Both the position numbers and the translations under genes were made by a program. The notes under the pieces were generated by a model that worked only from the letters and a program-made list of their open reading frames with translations, was not told the DNA's origin and made no database searches. DNA of 32,843 bases, taken from positions 1 to 32,843 of the forward strand of contig CAITSA010000020.1 of the NCBI GenBank assembly GCA_903894955.1, written 5' to 3'. Within the stretch, counting starts at the first letter, position 1. Every line of letters starts with the position of its first letter. Source of the stretch: an uncultured bacterium. GTDB lineage: Bacteria > Patescibacteriota > Minisyncoccia > Phycocordibacterales > UBA9973. Positions 7,671-17,444 of the stretch are shown in pieces.

Positions 7671-10600
7671 TTATAAGATACTTTCTCTCAGAATATATCC
7701 GACAGCAGATCCCTTTCTTACTAAAAAATCTAAGATGACCAGAAGGTTTTGTTTTAAAACAAGATTTCTTTTTACTTTTTCACGGTTTTTGTAGATATAT
7801 TTTTTGGCAAGATTTTCCAGATAATAAACAGTGTTTACTTCGAGTTTTGAGGTAGGTAAATCAGGATTATTTTTTATCATATTAGACACCCAAACCATTC
7901 CGTCATCTAAGTATGGACTTCCAATGTTATTCAATAATTTTGAGATTGAATATAAAGCTGACGGGCAGTGACCAAGTTTCTCCGAGATCTCCTTAAAGAA
8001 TCTTTTGTCTTCGTCCTTAAATGTATGCCACTCAACAGCTGATTCTTTCCACGAATTTTGAGCAAATAAATAACTCCTAACTACTCTATCTATATACGAA
8101 TAACCATCTCCTTTTTCACAAACTTTAACTATTTTCTCTTTGAATAAATTCCAAACTTCCCAAAAATTTTCATATGAGTCTAAATAATCTTCAGCAGTTA
8201 TAAATTCCTTAAACAGATTAGCAACAGCTTCTGTACTATCAAATTTATCGATAAAGGATTTCAAATATTCTTTAATCTCCCCTTTTGGACAACTTAGGAT
8301 AAAATAAACCAGCTTCTCTAGGAAATGATGTCTTGTCGCATAATCAACTTTATCTTCCCTAATTTTTGATGTTAGTTTTTCAGCAAAAGCAGTAATGATT
8401 TTTTTGACGATATCTTTATGATCTTGATTTTCGGTTTTTAAAGGAATTATTTGAAATGCTGTGCTTAACACTTCTAAATCTATATTCTCTATATCTACTA
8501 AATCAGACAAAGATAGCTTATTATCCATCATTTCCTGTATCGATACTTTGTTTTCTTTTAAAAACATTTTCACAATATCATTTTCGTTTGAATCATATTT
8601 ATTTTTTTGATAGTTTTCTTGACGTATTTTCTCTCTTAAAACATCGAACTTTGGTCTCATAATCAAATAACCTGTCAACACTGATTGCATATCATCAGGA
8701 AAAGTCTTCCAGAGCCTCTGCATAGCTACTATTGAGAATGCATTAAAACTAGTACCAGCCATATCAATAGAGTGATTATTGAATAAAGAGAAGAACAAAA
8801 ATTCCTTTATTTCTTTTCTTGTTTCTGGAAGATTTTCAAGCAACACAGGGAGAACAGAAATTGCTGATTGTACATTATCGGTAACTTCATACTGGTAGTA
8901 GGGATTACGAGCTAATGAAATGACTTTCAAGACAACACCTGCGCATAGATCTTTCTCTTTTTGAGAAAGTTGATCGAAGTAATCTCTTATCATTAAAGAA
9001 CACACCTCAGTAGGTATGGAATGATTTAAAAGATAAAAACCTTCTTCCTCAGAATGTTCATATTGAAATGATTTTGGTTTTTTTGATTTTTTAAGTTTTG
9101 CAATAACCTCAGAAACTTCTTTAAGGGCAAGCTTAGGATCATCCTCGTATTGCTTATAAATTTTATACTGCTCATCATTTTTTATTTTATACACAGCCCA
9201 CATTTTTAGTGCAGTATATTTCATTGGTGCAGAGCTTTTTTCTAGTGATTTTTCACTATACTCTTTTAATTCTGGCTCAATTTCTGGATTAAATGTAATT
9301 AGAGATCCCTCCTCATTTTTTTCCGAGACAATATTCATTTTCCTTCTATCCATTCTCGCAAGATAGAGTCTCCAAGTTTTATCTCCTTCACTCTGTTTTG
9401 AGGGTTCAGGTAAATCTTTATAGTATTTATCTAAAATTACATACAGCTTTTCTTGTCTCTGCCTTGAGTCCTCTTCTGTTATTCCTTCGGTTCTAAAAAT
9501 CTGATAATTTAAAAACAGATTTTCCAGAGAATTTTTTCTATGTTTCTCATCAGAAGCATCTAGCCTTTCTTGTTCGTGAATTTGATTCTTCGCATTTGTG
9601 CCAGCACCAAATGCTCTTAGCGATAATAAGGTTGCTTTTTGTCCTACATCAAGAACTAATCTACTTGTGTCATACAAGAAAAAGCGTTTTGTTTTAAAAA
9701 GAATTTCTGCAATATTAAAGGTTTTTTCAGGGTACGCTAAAACAATACTCGTTACCACGGCTGATATGGAAGCAGACCTTGAATTTTTAAGTAAGTAAAT
9801 AAGCCAACTCTCTAGGCTCTTTGAATCCATATTTTTACCATGCTCTAAAAAGAATCGCTCTAATGCCATATGCATTGAAGCTAAAACATGAGGAGCTGCT
9901 TGATTGCCTCGGTACATACACCAAAGTCTTCCACTTAAGTACTGTTTTATGGGGTTATTCTCATCTATAAATACTTCAACCTCCTCTACCTCATATTGAG
10001 CAAACTCAGATTTAGCAAAATACTCAACTGTTTTGTTTACAAAGCTTAATATAAAATCTACAGTTTCTTGAAGCGAAGACTGTAGCAACCAGTAAATCGG
10101 GGTTTGATATGAACTAGTTGGAAATGTATCTAAGTGGTCATCTTCCATGTCAAAATGTTCTCCTATGTCAATCCCAGAGCGACCATAAAAATGATCCTCT
10201 TTCGGCGTATATGTCCAGAACAAGTCAGCTATCTTTATGACGTATTTGGGAAGAATCTTAGAAATCGGTACTCCCTCCATTTTACTTAAAATCAGTTTAG
10301 ATAAGTCATAATAAGGATCTCTATGATTTTTCCATTTATTTTTTATAATTTCTTTAAAAATCTCTTCTAGTTCGTCTTTAATTTCAGAAGAACTGTATAC
10401 AATCGTCTCTAAGAGATTTTTCTTCGTATCTTCATCAGAAAGGTACACATCTTCTTTTAAGATCCATTGATAATATTTAAGAGAAATTAAACCACAATAT
10501 TTTGTAGTTTCTCCTTCTTTAAATTTACTAGTCCAGTCATGGATTATAGAAATTACAAAATGCATACTCCTAATCCCTATTTCATCGAAGTTTTCAAAAA

Positions 10601-12479
10601 TAAATTTAATTAAACTCTCCCAGCCTTGCCCTTTGGGTTTCATTATTAAGTATTTCATTTTAAGAATACCCATACCCTTTAGACCTAATTGTCGCAAGAG
10701 AACGTCATCTGGTTCTTTACAAGCAATCCTTAATAAGAAGAAAATTCTATGTATTAAGCTTTCTTCATATTTGTAATCAATAGTGAAAGATCTTATTACT
10801 TTTGACGAAATACCCTGTGTCACTACTTTCTCAGGTATCTTTAATAATTCATTTTTTAAAAAATCAAAGAAAACATTAGAAAAATCAGAAAGTAACACCG
10901 AGACAAGCATTTCATCTTTCCAAAAAGACTGTATATCGTTACTTTGTATTGTTTGCTCGATGAAATATTTTATATCTTCATTCTCGAGAGACAGTTGCTC
11001 TGATAACCATTTTCTAAATGCTCGACGAAAAGGTAAAGAGCTGCCCAGACTCTCGAAAAATGTCTTACTATCAGTTTTTTTAGCAAATTCGGCTTCAATA
11101 ATTTTTTCTAATGCCCATTCTTCATAAATATCATGCGTAATAAAATACCCATGAGGTGATTCATAACCTAAAATTCCATCCTTTTTTAGTTCGTTCAAAA
11201 TTTCTGAGTCGCAATCCGAATTAACAAAAAACTGTCCTTCGTTTGCCCTCTGAAATGCTATTTTCAAAAAACACTGCTCTCTGGCGGGCTTCGACTTAAT
11301 AATTGTCCTATTCCACAATTTACTCTTAAAATCAATATAGTTTACTTGATCATCTGCTTTATAAAATTTCAGGTATTCACTCAAATAAAATGGGTTCCGA
11401 ATAAGATCTAACAACTTTTCATCAACGGGGAGTACAAATTTATATTTTTCAGAGAGTTCAACCAATTCTTTTGCTTCCAGTCTTTGAATATTTATATTCA
11501 AAGGTGCAATTTTGTAAATCTCAAAAAATTGATAGTTTAGATCCTCTAAATAATTATCCCTTGTTGTAAAAATAATTTTCCAATTCTCTTTAACTAAAGT
11601 AGCAAGAAACTCCTTAAAAGGATCTGTATTTTTAAGATCAAGTAATTTTTCAGCAGAATCAATCACAATAATCTTATTCCCTTCTTCCTTGTGAATATCT
11701 AAAAAATTTTGGAGCGAATATCCAGTAAAAAATTCATTTATATTCCTCAGCTCAAATTCATTTGCTTTAAATATATATACAGGTGATTTTCCTTTTATTT
11801 CTTCATAGAAATCTTTAATAAGTGCAGTCTTTCCGACACCACCCACACCACTCAATATCAATACCTGCTCTGGGCTTGTCTTTATTTTTTCCAGATCACT
11901 AGTTCTATCAATTTTAATATCCTGACCATCAAAAAAGATAGCTGTTTGTATTTCATTGAGAATATTTTCTGAATGAGACTCCTGTTGGGCTATAAGATTA
12001 AATATACCGTGATCTAGGGTAAAAAAATGTCTAGCGATTATCTCATTGTCGATAGACACAAAGGGAGATTCAAAGAAGCTTGTAGCTCTTAGTTCTAACT
12101 CAATACCAAGCTCTTTTGCTTTCGCTTCGACATCTTTCTTCCCCTGAGGTTCTTGTCCTCTAGCTTGTCCCCATTCTTGATTAGAATATAAAATTATTTT
12201 CGTGATATTTGGATAATCTTTTTTTGCTCTTTCTAGACCAGCAATAAGCTCATCTTTGTGTTTGCTGAGAGTATCATCATAAAATTTGGCTTGATGACCG
12301 ACAATGTCGTCACCAGCTTGGAGAGGATCAGTTTCTATTGCTGATTGATTCTTATAACGAGAAACTCCTTTTGTTTTATTAAATTCTTTACAAAACAATA
12401 CATAACAAAGCCACTCAAAGTTTCTTTGTGGATTCTCACTGAACTTGGCTCTAAATTTATCCCAATCAGGTTTAATCAT
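7671..12479 (-). CDS. Avs/STAND-like antiphage NTPase with putative N-terminal Mrr/PD-(D/E)xK nuclease-like domain, 1602 aa
   Basis: N-terminus FEWLCYVLFCKEF...GDDIVGHQAKFY (QxK-type nuclease motif); Walker A SGVGGVGKTAL; Walker B KIIVIDSAEKL; IIFTTRDNY; long alpha-helical C-terminal region. Confidence 0.72.
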   Translation of the reverse strand: MIKPDWDKFRAKFSENPQRNFEWLCYVLFCKEFNKTKGVSRYKNQSAIETDPLQAGDDIVGHQAKFYDDTLSKHKDELIAGLERAKKDYPNITKIILYSNQEWGQARGQEPQGKKDVEAKAKELGIELELRATSFFESPFVSIDNEIIARHFFTLDHGIFNLIAQQESHSENILNEIQTAIFFDGQDIKIDRTSDLEKIKTSPEQVLILSGVGGVGKTALIKDFYEEIKGKSPVYIFKANEFELRNINEFFTGYSLQNFLDIHKEEGNKIIVIDSAEKLLDLKNTDPFKEFLATLVKENWKIIFTTRDNYLEDLNYQFFEIYKIAPLNINIQRLEAKELVELSEKYKFVLPVDEKLLDLIRNPFYLSEYLKFYKADDQVNYIDFKSKLWNRTIIKSKPAREQCFLKIAFQRANEGQFFVNSDCDSEILNELKKDGILGYESPHGYFITHDIYEEWALEKIIEAEFAKKTDSKTFFESLGSSLPFRRAFRKWLSEQLSLENEDIKYFIEQTIQSNDIQSFWKDEMLVSVLLSDFSNVFFDFLKNELLKIPEKVVTQGISSKVIRSFTIDYKYEESLIHRIFFLLRIACKEPDDVLLRQLGLKGMGILKMKYLIMKPKGQGWESLIKFIFENFDEIGIRSMHFVISIIHDWTSKFKEGETTKYCGLISLKYYQWILKEDVYLSDEDTKKNLLETIVYSSSEIKDELEEIFKEIIKNKWKNHRDPYYDLSKLILSKMEGVPISKILPKYVIKIADLFWTYTPKEDHFYGRSGIDIGEHFDMEDDHLDTFPTSSYQTPIYWLLQSSLQETVDFILSFVNKTVEYFAKSEFAQYEVEEVEVFIDENNPIKQYLSGRLWCMYRGNQAAPHVLASMHMALERFFLEHGKNMDSKSLESWLIYLLKNSRSASISAVVTSIVLAYPEKTFNIAEILFKTKRFFLYDTSRLVLDVGQKATLLSLRAFGAGTNAKNQIHEQERLDASDEKHRKNSLENLFLNYQIFRTEGITEEDSRQRQEKLYVILDKYYKDLPEPSKQSEGDKTWRLYLARMDRRKMNIVSEKNEEGSLITFNPEIEPELKEYSEKSLEKSSAPMKYTALKMWAVYKIKNDEQYKIYKQYEDDPKLALKEVSEVIAKLKKSKKPKSFQYEHSEEEGFYLLNHSIPTEVCSLMIRDYFDQLSQKEKDLCAGVVLKVISLARNPYYQYEVTDNVQSAISVLPVLLENLPETRKEIKEFLFFSLFNNHSIDMAGTSFNAFSIVAMQRLWKTFPDDMQSVLTGYLIMRPKFDVLREKIRQENYQKNKYDSNENDIVKMFLKENKVSIQEMMDNKLSLSDLVDIENIDLEVLSTAFQIIPLKTENQDHKDIVKKIITAFAEKLTSKIREDKVDYATRHHFLEKLVYFILSCPKGEIKEYLKSFIDKFDSTEAVANLFKEFITAEDYLDSYENFWEVWNLFKEKIVKVCEKGDGYSYIDRVVRSYLFAQNSWKESAVEWHTFKDEDKRFFKEISEKLGHCPSALYSISKLLNNIGSPYLDDGMVWVSNMIKNNPDLPTSKLEVNTVYYLENLAKKYIYKNREKVKRNLVLKQNLLVILDFLVRKGSAVGYILRESIL

Positions 12480-12582
12480 TTTGTTCTTATTTAATGTTGC
12501 TTTTATTTGTAGAAATAATTAGATAACTACAAAAAGCATAGCACTTTCAGCTTGTTTTATAAAGTGATTTTAGACAACAAAA

Positions 12583-12615
12583 AACTAGCAAGGATGTTTA
12601 TAATCCTTGCTAGTT
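12583..12615 (-). terminator. Rho-independent terminator (minus strand)
   Basis: Perfect 13-bp inverted repeat AACTAGCAAGGAT-gtttata-ATCCTTGCTAGTT; minus strand continues into a T-tract. Confidence 0.75.
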
Positions 12616-12623
12616 AATTTGCT

Positions 12624-12797
12624 TTAAATATGATTATTGGTTACCTTTTTGAGCCGTTTAAACCCATAATCCACCCCTGTTTTAAGTGGAGGAGGCAATT
12701 CTATCGTAAACTCAAATGGAATCTGTTTAAAAGCTATATTGTTATCTAGAGAATGTCGTGTTGTGTTCGTGGAGTACCGATTGATAGCATGAAATAA
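12624..12797 (-). pseudogene. Startless ORF remnant (57 codons) preceding the terminator
   Basis: Minus frame reads LFHAINRYSTNTTRHSLDNNIAFKQIPFEFTIELPPPLKTGVDYGFKRLKKVTNNHI* between two stops with no start codon for the full span. Confidence 0.35.
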
Positions 12798-12853
12798 TTA
12801 TATCAGTTTGTTCGAACCTTGTTAATAAAAATTTCTTTGTATATAATGAGATT

Positions 12854-14116
12854 ATGATGAATGCCGAAAACTCCAACCTATCACCGAAACCAAACGTTGA
12901 CACTATAAGAAGAGGAAAATCGGAAGAAGAACTTTCGCGTTATTTTGATTATACTAAATCTCGTTTTTCGGTTGAAAAACAGTTAAAGAAGTTTGGAATA
13001 GAGAACGACTATTTTCGATTTGATATAAAAGTGGAGCGCCAATATTCGCCAGAAACAGAAAGCCTATATTCAATATTAAAAGACATTGTTAAAAATGAAT
13101 GGGAGGGCTTTAGAGAAAAATTAATTCATAATGAAGAACAAAAAAAACAAGTTGAGGGATATGCAGACGAAGCAGAAGCTTATAACAATTTATCAATACG
13201 AGAATCGGGCTTGCTTTCAAGTGATGCTTTGAAATGTTTTGAAGATGAAATAAGAACCAAAGTGTTTTTTGAAACAATAAATAAAAAAATCGGAAGAAAT
13301 AAAGACGATGATGTTTTAGAGGCTGGAACTGGAACCGGAATTATGGCAATCACTGCCGCTCGTGCCGGAGCAAAAAAAGTCACCGCTATTGAAATTAATC
13401 CTGTAACTGCTGCATTCGCCAGACAAATAGTAGATCGATGCGTTAAAGAAGGAATTATTCGCGAAGGCCAGATAGAAATTATTGTGGGAGATGCCTTAAA
13501 ATATGAACCGGAAAAAGGGAAAAAATTTGATGCTTTTATCAGTGAAAACATTTATACCGGACAATTTCATGAATTGCAAATGCAGATCAACAATCATCTC
13601 AATCCGTTTATAGACGCTAAACAAAATAAAATAATTCCAATGGCTTTAATTAACGGTGTTGAAGTAAGCAGTCTTTCAGAAAAATTAAGCAAGGAAACTG
13701 AAGGAAAAACAGATTTTTCCAGAAAAGACTTCGAAAAAAGAGACGAGGGATCATTGATGACTTCTAAATGCAGTCCAAAGGCATACGATATTATTGATTT
13801 TTCAAAACAATCGGAATTAGGAGTTAGAAATAGATTGGTTAAAACTGTTGCGGAGAGCGGAATTGTCGATTCAGTAACAATATTTTCTCTTGTTCAGATG
13901 TCTGACAAAAAGGGGGATTTTATTGCCAGAAACGAAGCAGAATTTTTGGGTGATGACATGGTGATTATTTTAGTCCCTCCCCTTGAAGTTAATTCAGGGG
14001 ACAGTTTGGAAATATATATCAGCTATAAAGCCGCTGATAAGCCAGAAAATGCTGATATCCGAGTTAAAAACCTAAGAACTGGAAAAGAAGTTTTTAATCG
14101 TAAAACTTCAAAGTAA
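12854..14116 (+). CDS. Class I SAM-dependent methyltransferase (PRMT/ribosomal-protein methylase-like)
   Basis: VLEAGTGTGIMAITAARAGAKKVTAIEINPVTAAFA; GDALKYEP; TATAAT-N6-ATG start. Confidence 0.75.
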   Translation: MMNAENSNLSPKPNVDTIRRGKSEEELSRYFDYTKSRFSVEKQLKKFGIENDYFRFDIKVERQYSPETESLYSILKDIVKNEWEGFREKLIHNEEQKKQVEGYADEAEAYNNLSIRESGLLSSDALKCFEDEIRTKVFFETINKKIGRNKDDDVLEAGTGTGIMAITAARAGAKKVTAIEINPVTAAFARQIVDRCVKEGIIREGQIEIIVGDALKYEPEKGKKFDAFISENIYTGQFHELQMQINNHLNPFIDAKQNKIIPMALINGVEVSSLSEKLSKETEGKTDFSRKDFEKRDEGSLMTSKCSPKAYDIIDFSKQSELGVRNRLVKTVAESGIVDSVTIFSLVQMSDKKGDFIARNEAEFLGDDMVIILVPPLEVNSGDSLEIYISYKAADKPENADIRVKNLRTGKEVFNRKTSK

Positions 14117-14200
14117 AAGAAAGTAAAGTGTAGCTATACATAATAATATTATTTACTAATTAACTTTTAAGAATTTCCAAAAATCTTCTGTGATGAGGAT

Positions 14201-15445
14201 TTATTCATATCTTAAGGCCTCAATAGGATCCATTTTAGCAGCTGAGCGAGCTGGAAAAACTCCAAAAAATATTCCAATCATCGCTGAAACTCCAAAGCCA
14301 AGAACAATTGCATATATTGGTACAGAAAAAGTCCACGCCATATGCGCACTCGTCGCGATAAGCGAAATAGCAAAACCCAAAAACGCTCCGAGACCTATTC
14401 CAATGATTCCTCCAAAGATAGTAACCAAAATTGCTTCCGTCATAAATTCTTTTAAAATATCCGACTCTCTCGCCCCTAAAGCTTTTTTTAATCCAATTTC
14501 CGCTGTTCTTTCTGTCACCACCACATACATAATATTCATAATGCCTACGCCCCCCACTAAAAGAGAAATAGCAGCGATGGCAATAAGTAAATAAGTGATT
14601 CCATTAAAAATGGTATTAAAAATATCTAAAGCTTGCGCCTGTGTTTGAACAATAAAATCTTCTTTAGCTGAATCAGTGATGTGGTGGTTGCTTCGTAAAA
14701 TAATTTTTATTTGTTCAGCTGTAGCATCCGCTTCATTGATATCATTTAGAGCCACTACTCCAACAGTAATATAATCTACGCCAAGCATTTTCTTTTGAGC
14801 GGTGTTCAGCGGAATAAAAACAGTTCCATCACTATCGGAAAGAGCTCCTTGCGGAGTATAAACACCAATCACTTGAAAATTCAAAGTACCAAGCCGAAAC
14901 AATTTTCCGACAGGATCATCTTGTCCGAAAAGATCTTTCGCCACCGTAGAACCTAAAATAGCTACTTGCGCTCCACCGCTATCCTCAGCCTTGGTAAAAA
15001 ATCTACCGGAAGACAAAGTGGTTTTATCAATATCAAATCTTTCAGCTCCGGTTCCGTAATAGATTGCACTTTTTTTACTGTTTCGATAAATCGCCACTGC
15101 TTGGCCCGTAATAATGCCATAGCTCCCAGCCACATTTTGCAATTTATTTATATCATTCAAATCCCGCTGTTTGAAACTACTGATAATCACTCCCACTAAA
15201 GCTCCTCCAGGACCATCAGAGATGGCATTGGCGTTTTTAGTAGCCGAAGGAACATGCGTTTGCACAAATAAAGTATTACTTCCAAGAGTAGCGACTTCCG
15301 AATCTATGAGAGAGCGAAAACCAGCACCAGCGGAGAGAACCAAAATAACCGTACCAATGCCGATAATGATACCAAGCATCGTTAAAAAAGTTCTGCCTTT
15401 GTTGGCCTTCAGAGCTTTGATAGATTGTTTAAATATTTTTATCAT
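14201..15445 (-). CDS. ABC transporter permease, MacB/FtsX type
   Basis: KANKGRTFLTMLGIIIGIGTVILVLSAGAG; AIAAISLLVGGVGIMNIMYVVVTERTAEIGLKKALGA; C-terminal KMDPIEALRYE. Confidence 0.9.
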   Translation of the reverse strand: MIKIFKQSIKALKANKGRTFLTMLGIIIGIGTVILVLSAGAGFRSLIDSEVATLGSNTLFVQTHVPSATKNANAISDGPGGALVGVIISSFKQRDLNDINKLQNVAGSYGIITGQAVAIYRNSKKSAIYYGTGAERFDIDKTTLSSGRFFTKAEDSGGAQVAILGSTVAKDLFGQDDPVGKLFRLGTLNFQVIGVYTPQGALSDSDGTVFIPLNTAQKKMLGVDYITVGVVALNDINEADATAEQIKIILRSNHHITDSAKEDFIVQTQAQALDIFNTIFNGITYLLIAIAAISLLVGGVGIMNIMYVVVTERTAEIGLKKALGARESDILKEFMTEAILVTIFGGIIGIGLGAFLGFAISLIATSAHMAWTFSVPIYAIVLGFGVSAMIGIFFGVFPARSAAKMDPIEALRYE

Positions 15446-15447
15446 AA

Positions 15448-16719
15448 TTATTCATATCTTAGAGCGTCAATGGGATTTAATCTGGAAGCTTTGAGTGATG
15501 GATAAAGTCCAAAAATTACTCCAGTTAAAACTGATACACCGACCGCCAACACGACAGAGGTAATAGAAATAACAAAATCCCAATCAAAACCTAAATACTT
15601 CATCAGGAGCGCCATCAAATACGAAATTATTATTCCGAAAATAATACCAATCACTCCACCAATCAAGGTCAGAGTTCCAGCTTCAAGTAAAAATTGTCTC
15701 ATCACCATACTGTTTGTGGCTCCAACTGCTTTGCGCAATCCAATCTCGCGAGTTCGTTCTGCCACCGTAGCCAACATAATATTTAAAATTCCAATACCCC
15801 CAACCGCTAAAGCAATGGCCGCCATGGAAGTTAAGAACAAAGATAATGCGTTCGTAATAGTTTTTAAAATATCCACTGCCGCTGCCACATTTCTGATAGT
15901 AAAATCAATATCATCATCTGTCATAATATGATGTCTTTCTTTCAAGACAATGGTCACATCACTAATAGTTTGATCAATATTTTCAGCTGAATCTACTTTT
16001 ATATTTATCGCTTGTAAATAATGAATACCGAGAAGCTCTCCTTGGGCAATAGAAAGTGGTATAAAAATTTGATCATCTTGATCTTGAAAAAAAGCACTCC
16101 CTCTTTTTTCTACCACTCCGACAATTCGCAATGGTATCCCACCCGCATCCTGTTGTGCACTACTTCTGACTTTAATAACCTGTCCAATAGGGTCTACCCC
16201 CGTACCAGAAAATAAAGCATCGGCCACCTTGGAACCCAAAACAACTACCTTGCTTCCTCCTTTATTAGCAGTCTCATCAATAAATGATCCAGAGCTCATA
16301 GTAAAATTAACTACTTGTGCGTATCCAAAATCAGTACCAACAAAATTTGTATCGGCATTTTTATTTTGCCAAACCACTGTACCAACACCTCGAACCATAG
16401 CATTCACTCCAACAGCATGAGGAACTTGAGAAGTAGAACGTAAAGCGTCAGCATCTGGTTCAACTAAACTAGTAACAACTACACCATAAACTTGCGCAGG
16501 CGGACCTTTGGGATCACTTTTCCCAGGTTGAACAGAAAGAAGATTGGAACCAAGTTTATTGACTTGACCCAGAACCAGAGACTGAGCTCCCGCCCCAAGT
16601 GAGATGATGATAATCACTCCTGCCACTCCAATCACAATTCCAAGCATAGTAAGAGCGGACCTTCCTTTCCTAGAAAGCAAACTTCGCACAGTCATTTTAA
16701 TGGTTGAAAAAAAATTCAT
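15448..16719 (-). CDS. ABC transporter permease, MacB/FtsX type (paralogue)
   Basis: RKGRSALTMLGIVIGVAGVIIIISLGAGAQ; VGGIGILNIMLATVAERTREIGLRKAVGA; LNPIDALRYE. Confidence 0.9.
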   Translation of the reverse strand: MNFFSTIKMTVRSLLSRKGRSALTMLGIVIGVAGVIIIISLGAGAQSLVLGQVNKLGSNLLSVQPGKSDPKGPPAQVYGVVVTSLVEPDADALRSTSQVPHAVGVNAMVRGVGTVVWQNKNADTNFVGTDFGYAQVVNFTMSSGSFIDETANKGGSKVVVLGSKVADALFSGTGVDPIGQVIKVRSSAQQDAGGIPLRIVGVVEKRGSAFFQDQDDQIFIPLSIAQGELLGIHYLQAINIKVDSAENIDQTISDVTIVLKERHHIMTDDDIDFTIRNVAAAVDILKTITNALSLFLTSMAAIALAVGGIGILNIMLATVAERTREIGLRKAVGATNSMVMRQFLLEAGTLTLIGGVIGIIFGIIISYLMALLMKYLGFDWDFVISITSVVLAVGVSVLTGVIFGLYPSLKASRLNPIDALRYE

Positions 16720-17436
16720 TTACTTATTTAAAACTCCATCCGAGGTAGCAATGGTTCGTTTCAGAACTTTTTCATCTCCAACAATCATTCCATCTTTAAT
16801 ATAAATTATTCTCTTGGCGTGATTGGCAGTATCCATCTCGTGAGTAACTAAAATAATCGTGTGCCCTCGATCATTTAATTTTTGTAAAATCTCCAAGACA
16901 GCATTACCGGATTTGGAATCAAGGTTGCCAGTCGGCTCATCAGCAAAAATGACAGCTGGATCACACACTAAAGCCCTCGCTATGGCTACACGTTGTTTTT
17001 CTCCTCCAGAAATCTGGTTGGTAAAAAAATCAAGGCGATGAGAGAGACCAACATCAGCTAGGGCTTTCTTGGCCAAATTATCATGATCTTTTTTATTACT
17101 ATAAATAAGAGGTAATTTTACATTATCGAGAACAGTAGTACGAGTTAAAAGATTAAACGATTGAAAAACGAATCCAATTCGTTCATTTCGAAGTTTTGCT
17201 AAATAATCTTTGTCGAAATCTTTTGTGTCTTGACCTTCAAATTCATAGACCCCAGAGCTTGCTTTATCTAAAAAACTTAAAATATGCATTAAGGTTGATT
17301 TACCAGAACCAGATGGACCCATGATAGCCACAAATTCTCCTTGCTCCATACTAAAATCAATACCATGAAGGACGTTGGTAATTACTCCTTCATTTTCATA
17401 ATCTTTTTTTAAATTTTCTATTTTAATTATAGGCAC
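16720..17436 (-). CDS. ABC transporter ATP-binding protein (MacB/LolD family)
   Basis: Walker [10 protein letters not shown]; signature [15 protein letters not shown]; Walker [13 protein letters not shown]. Confidence 0.95.
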   Translation of the reverse strand: MPIIKIENLKKDYENEGVITNVLHGIDFSMEQGEFVAIMGPSGSGKSTLMHILSFLDKASSGVYEFEGQDTKDFDKDYLAKLRNERIGFVFQSFNLLTRTTVLDNVKLPLIYSNKKDHDNLAKKALADVGLSHRLDFFTNQISGGEKQRVAIARALVCDPAVIFADEPTGNLDSKSGNAVLEILQKLNDRGHTIILVTHEMDTANHAKRIIYIKDGMIVGDEKVLKRTIATSDGVLNK

Positions 17437-17444
17437 TGCTAAAA

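Noticed and set aside
12583-12615. Terminal inverted repeat of an insertion sequence
   Set aside because: Close hairpin spacing plus a T-tract on the minus strand fits an intrinsic terminator; no transposase is present.
14190-16804. Several + strand ORFs across the ABC permease genes
   Set aside because: Antisense shadows of strongly supported minus-strand MacB-type genes; no recognisable domains.
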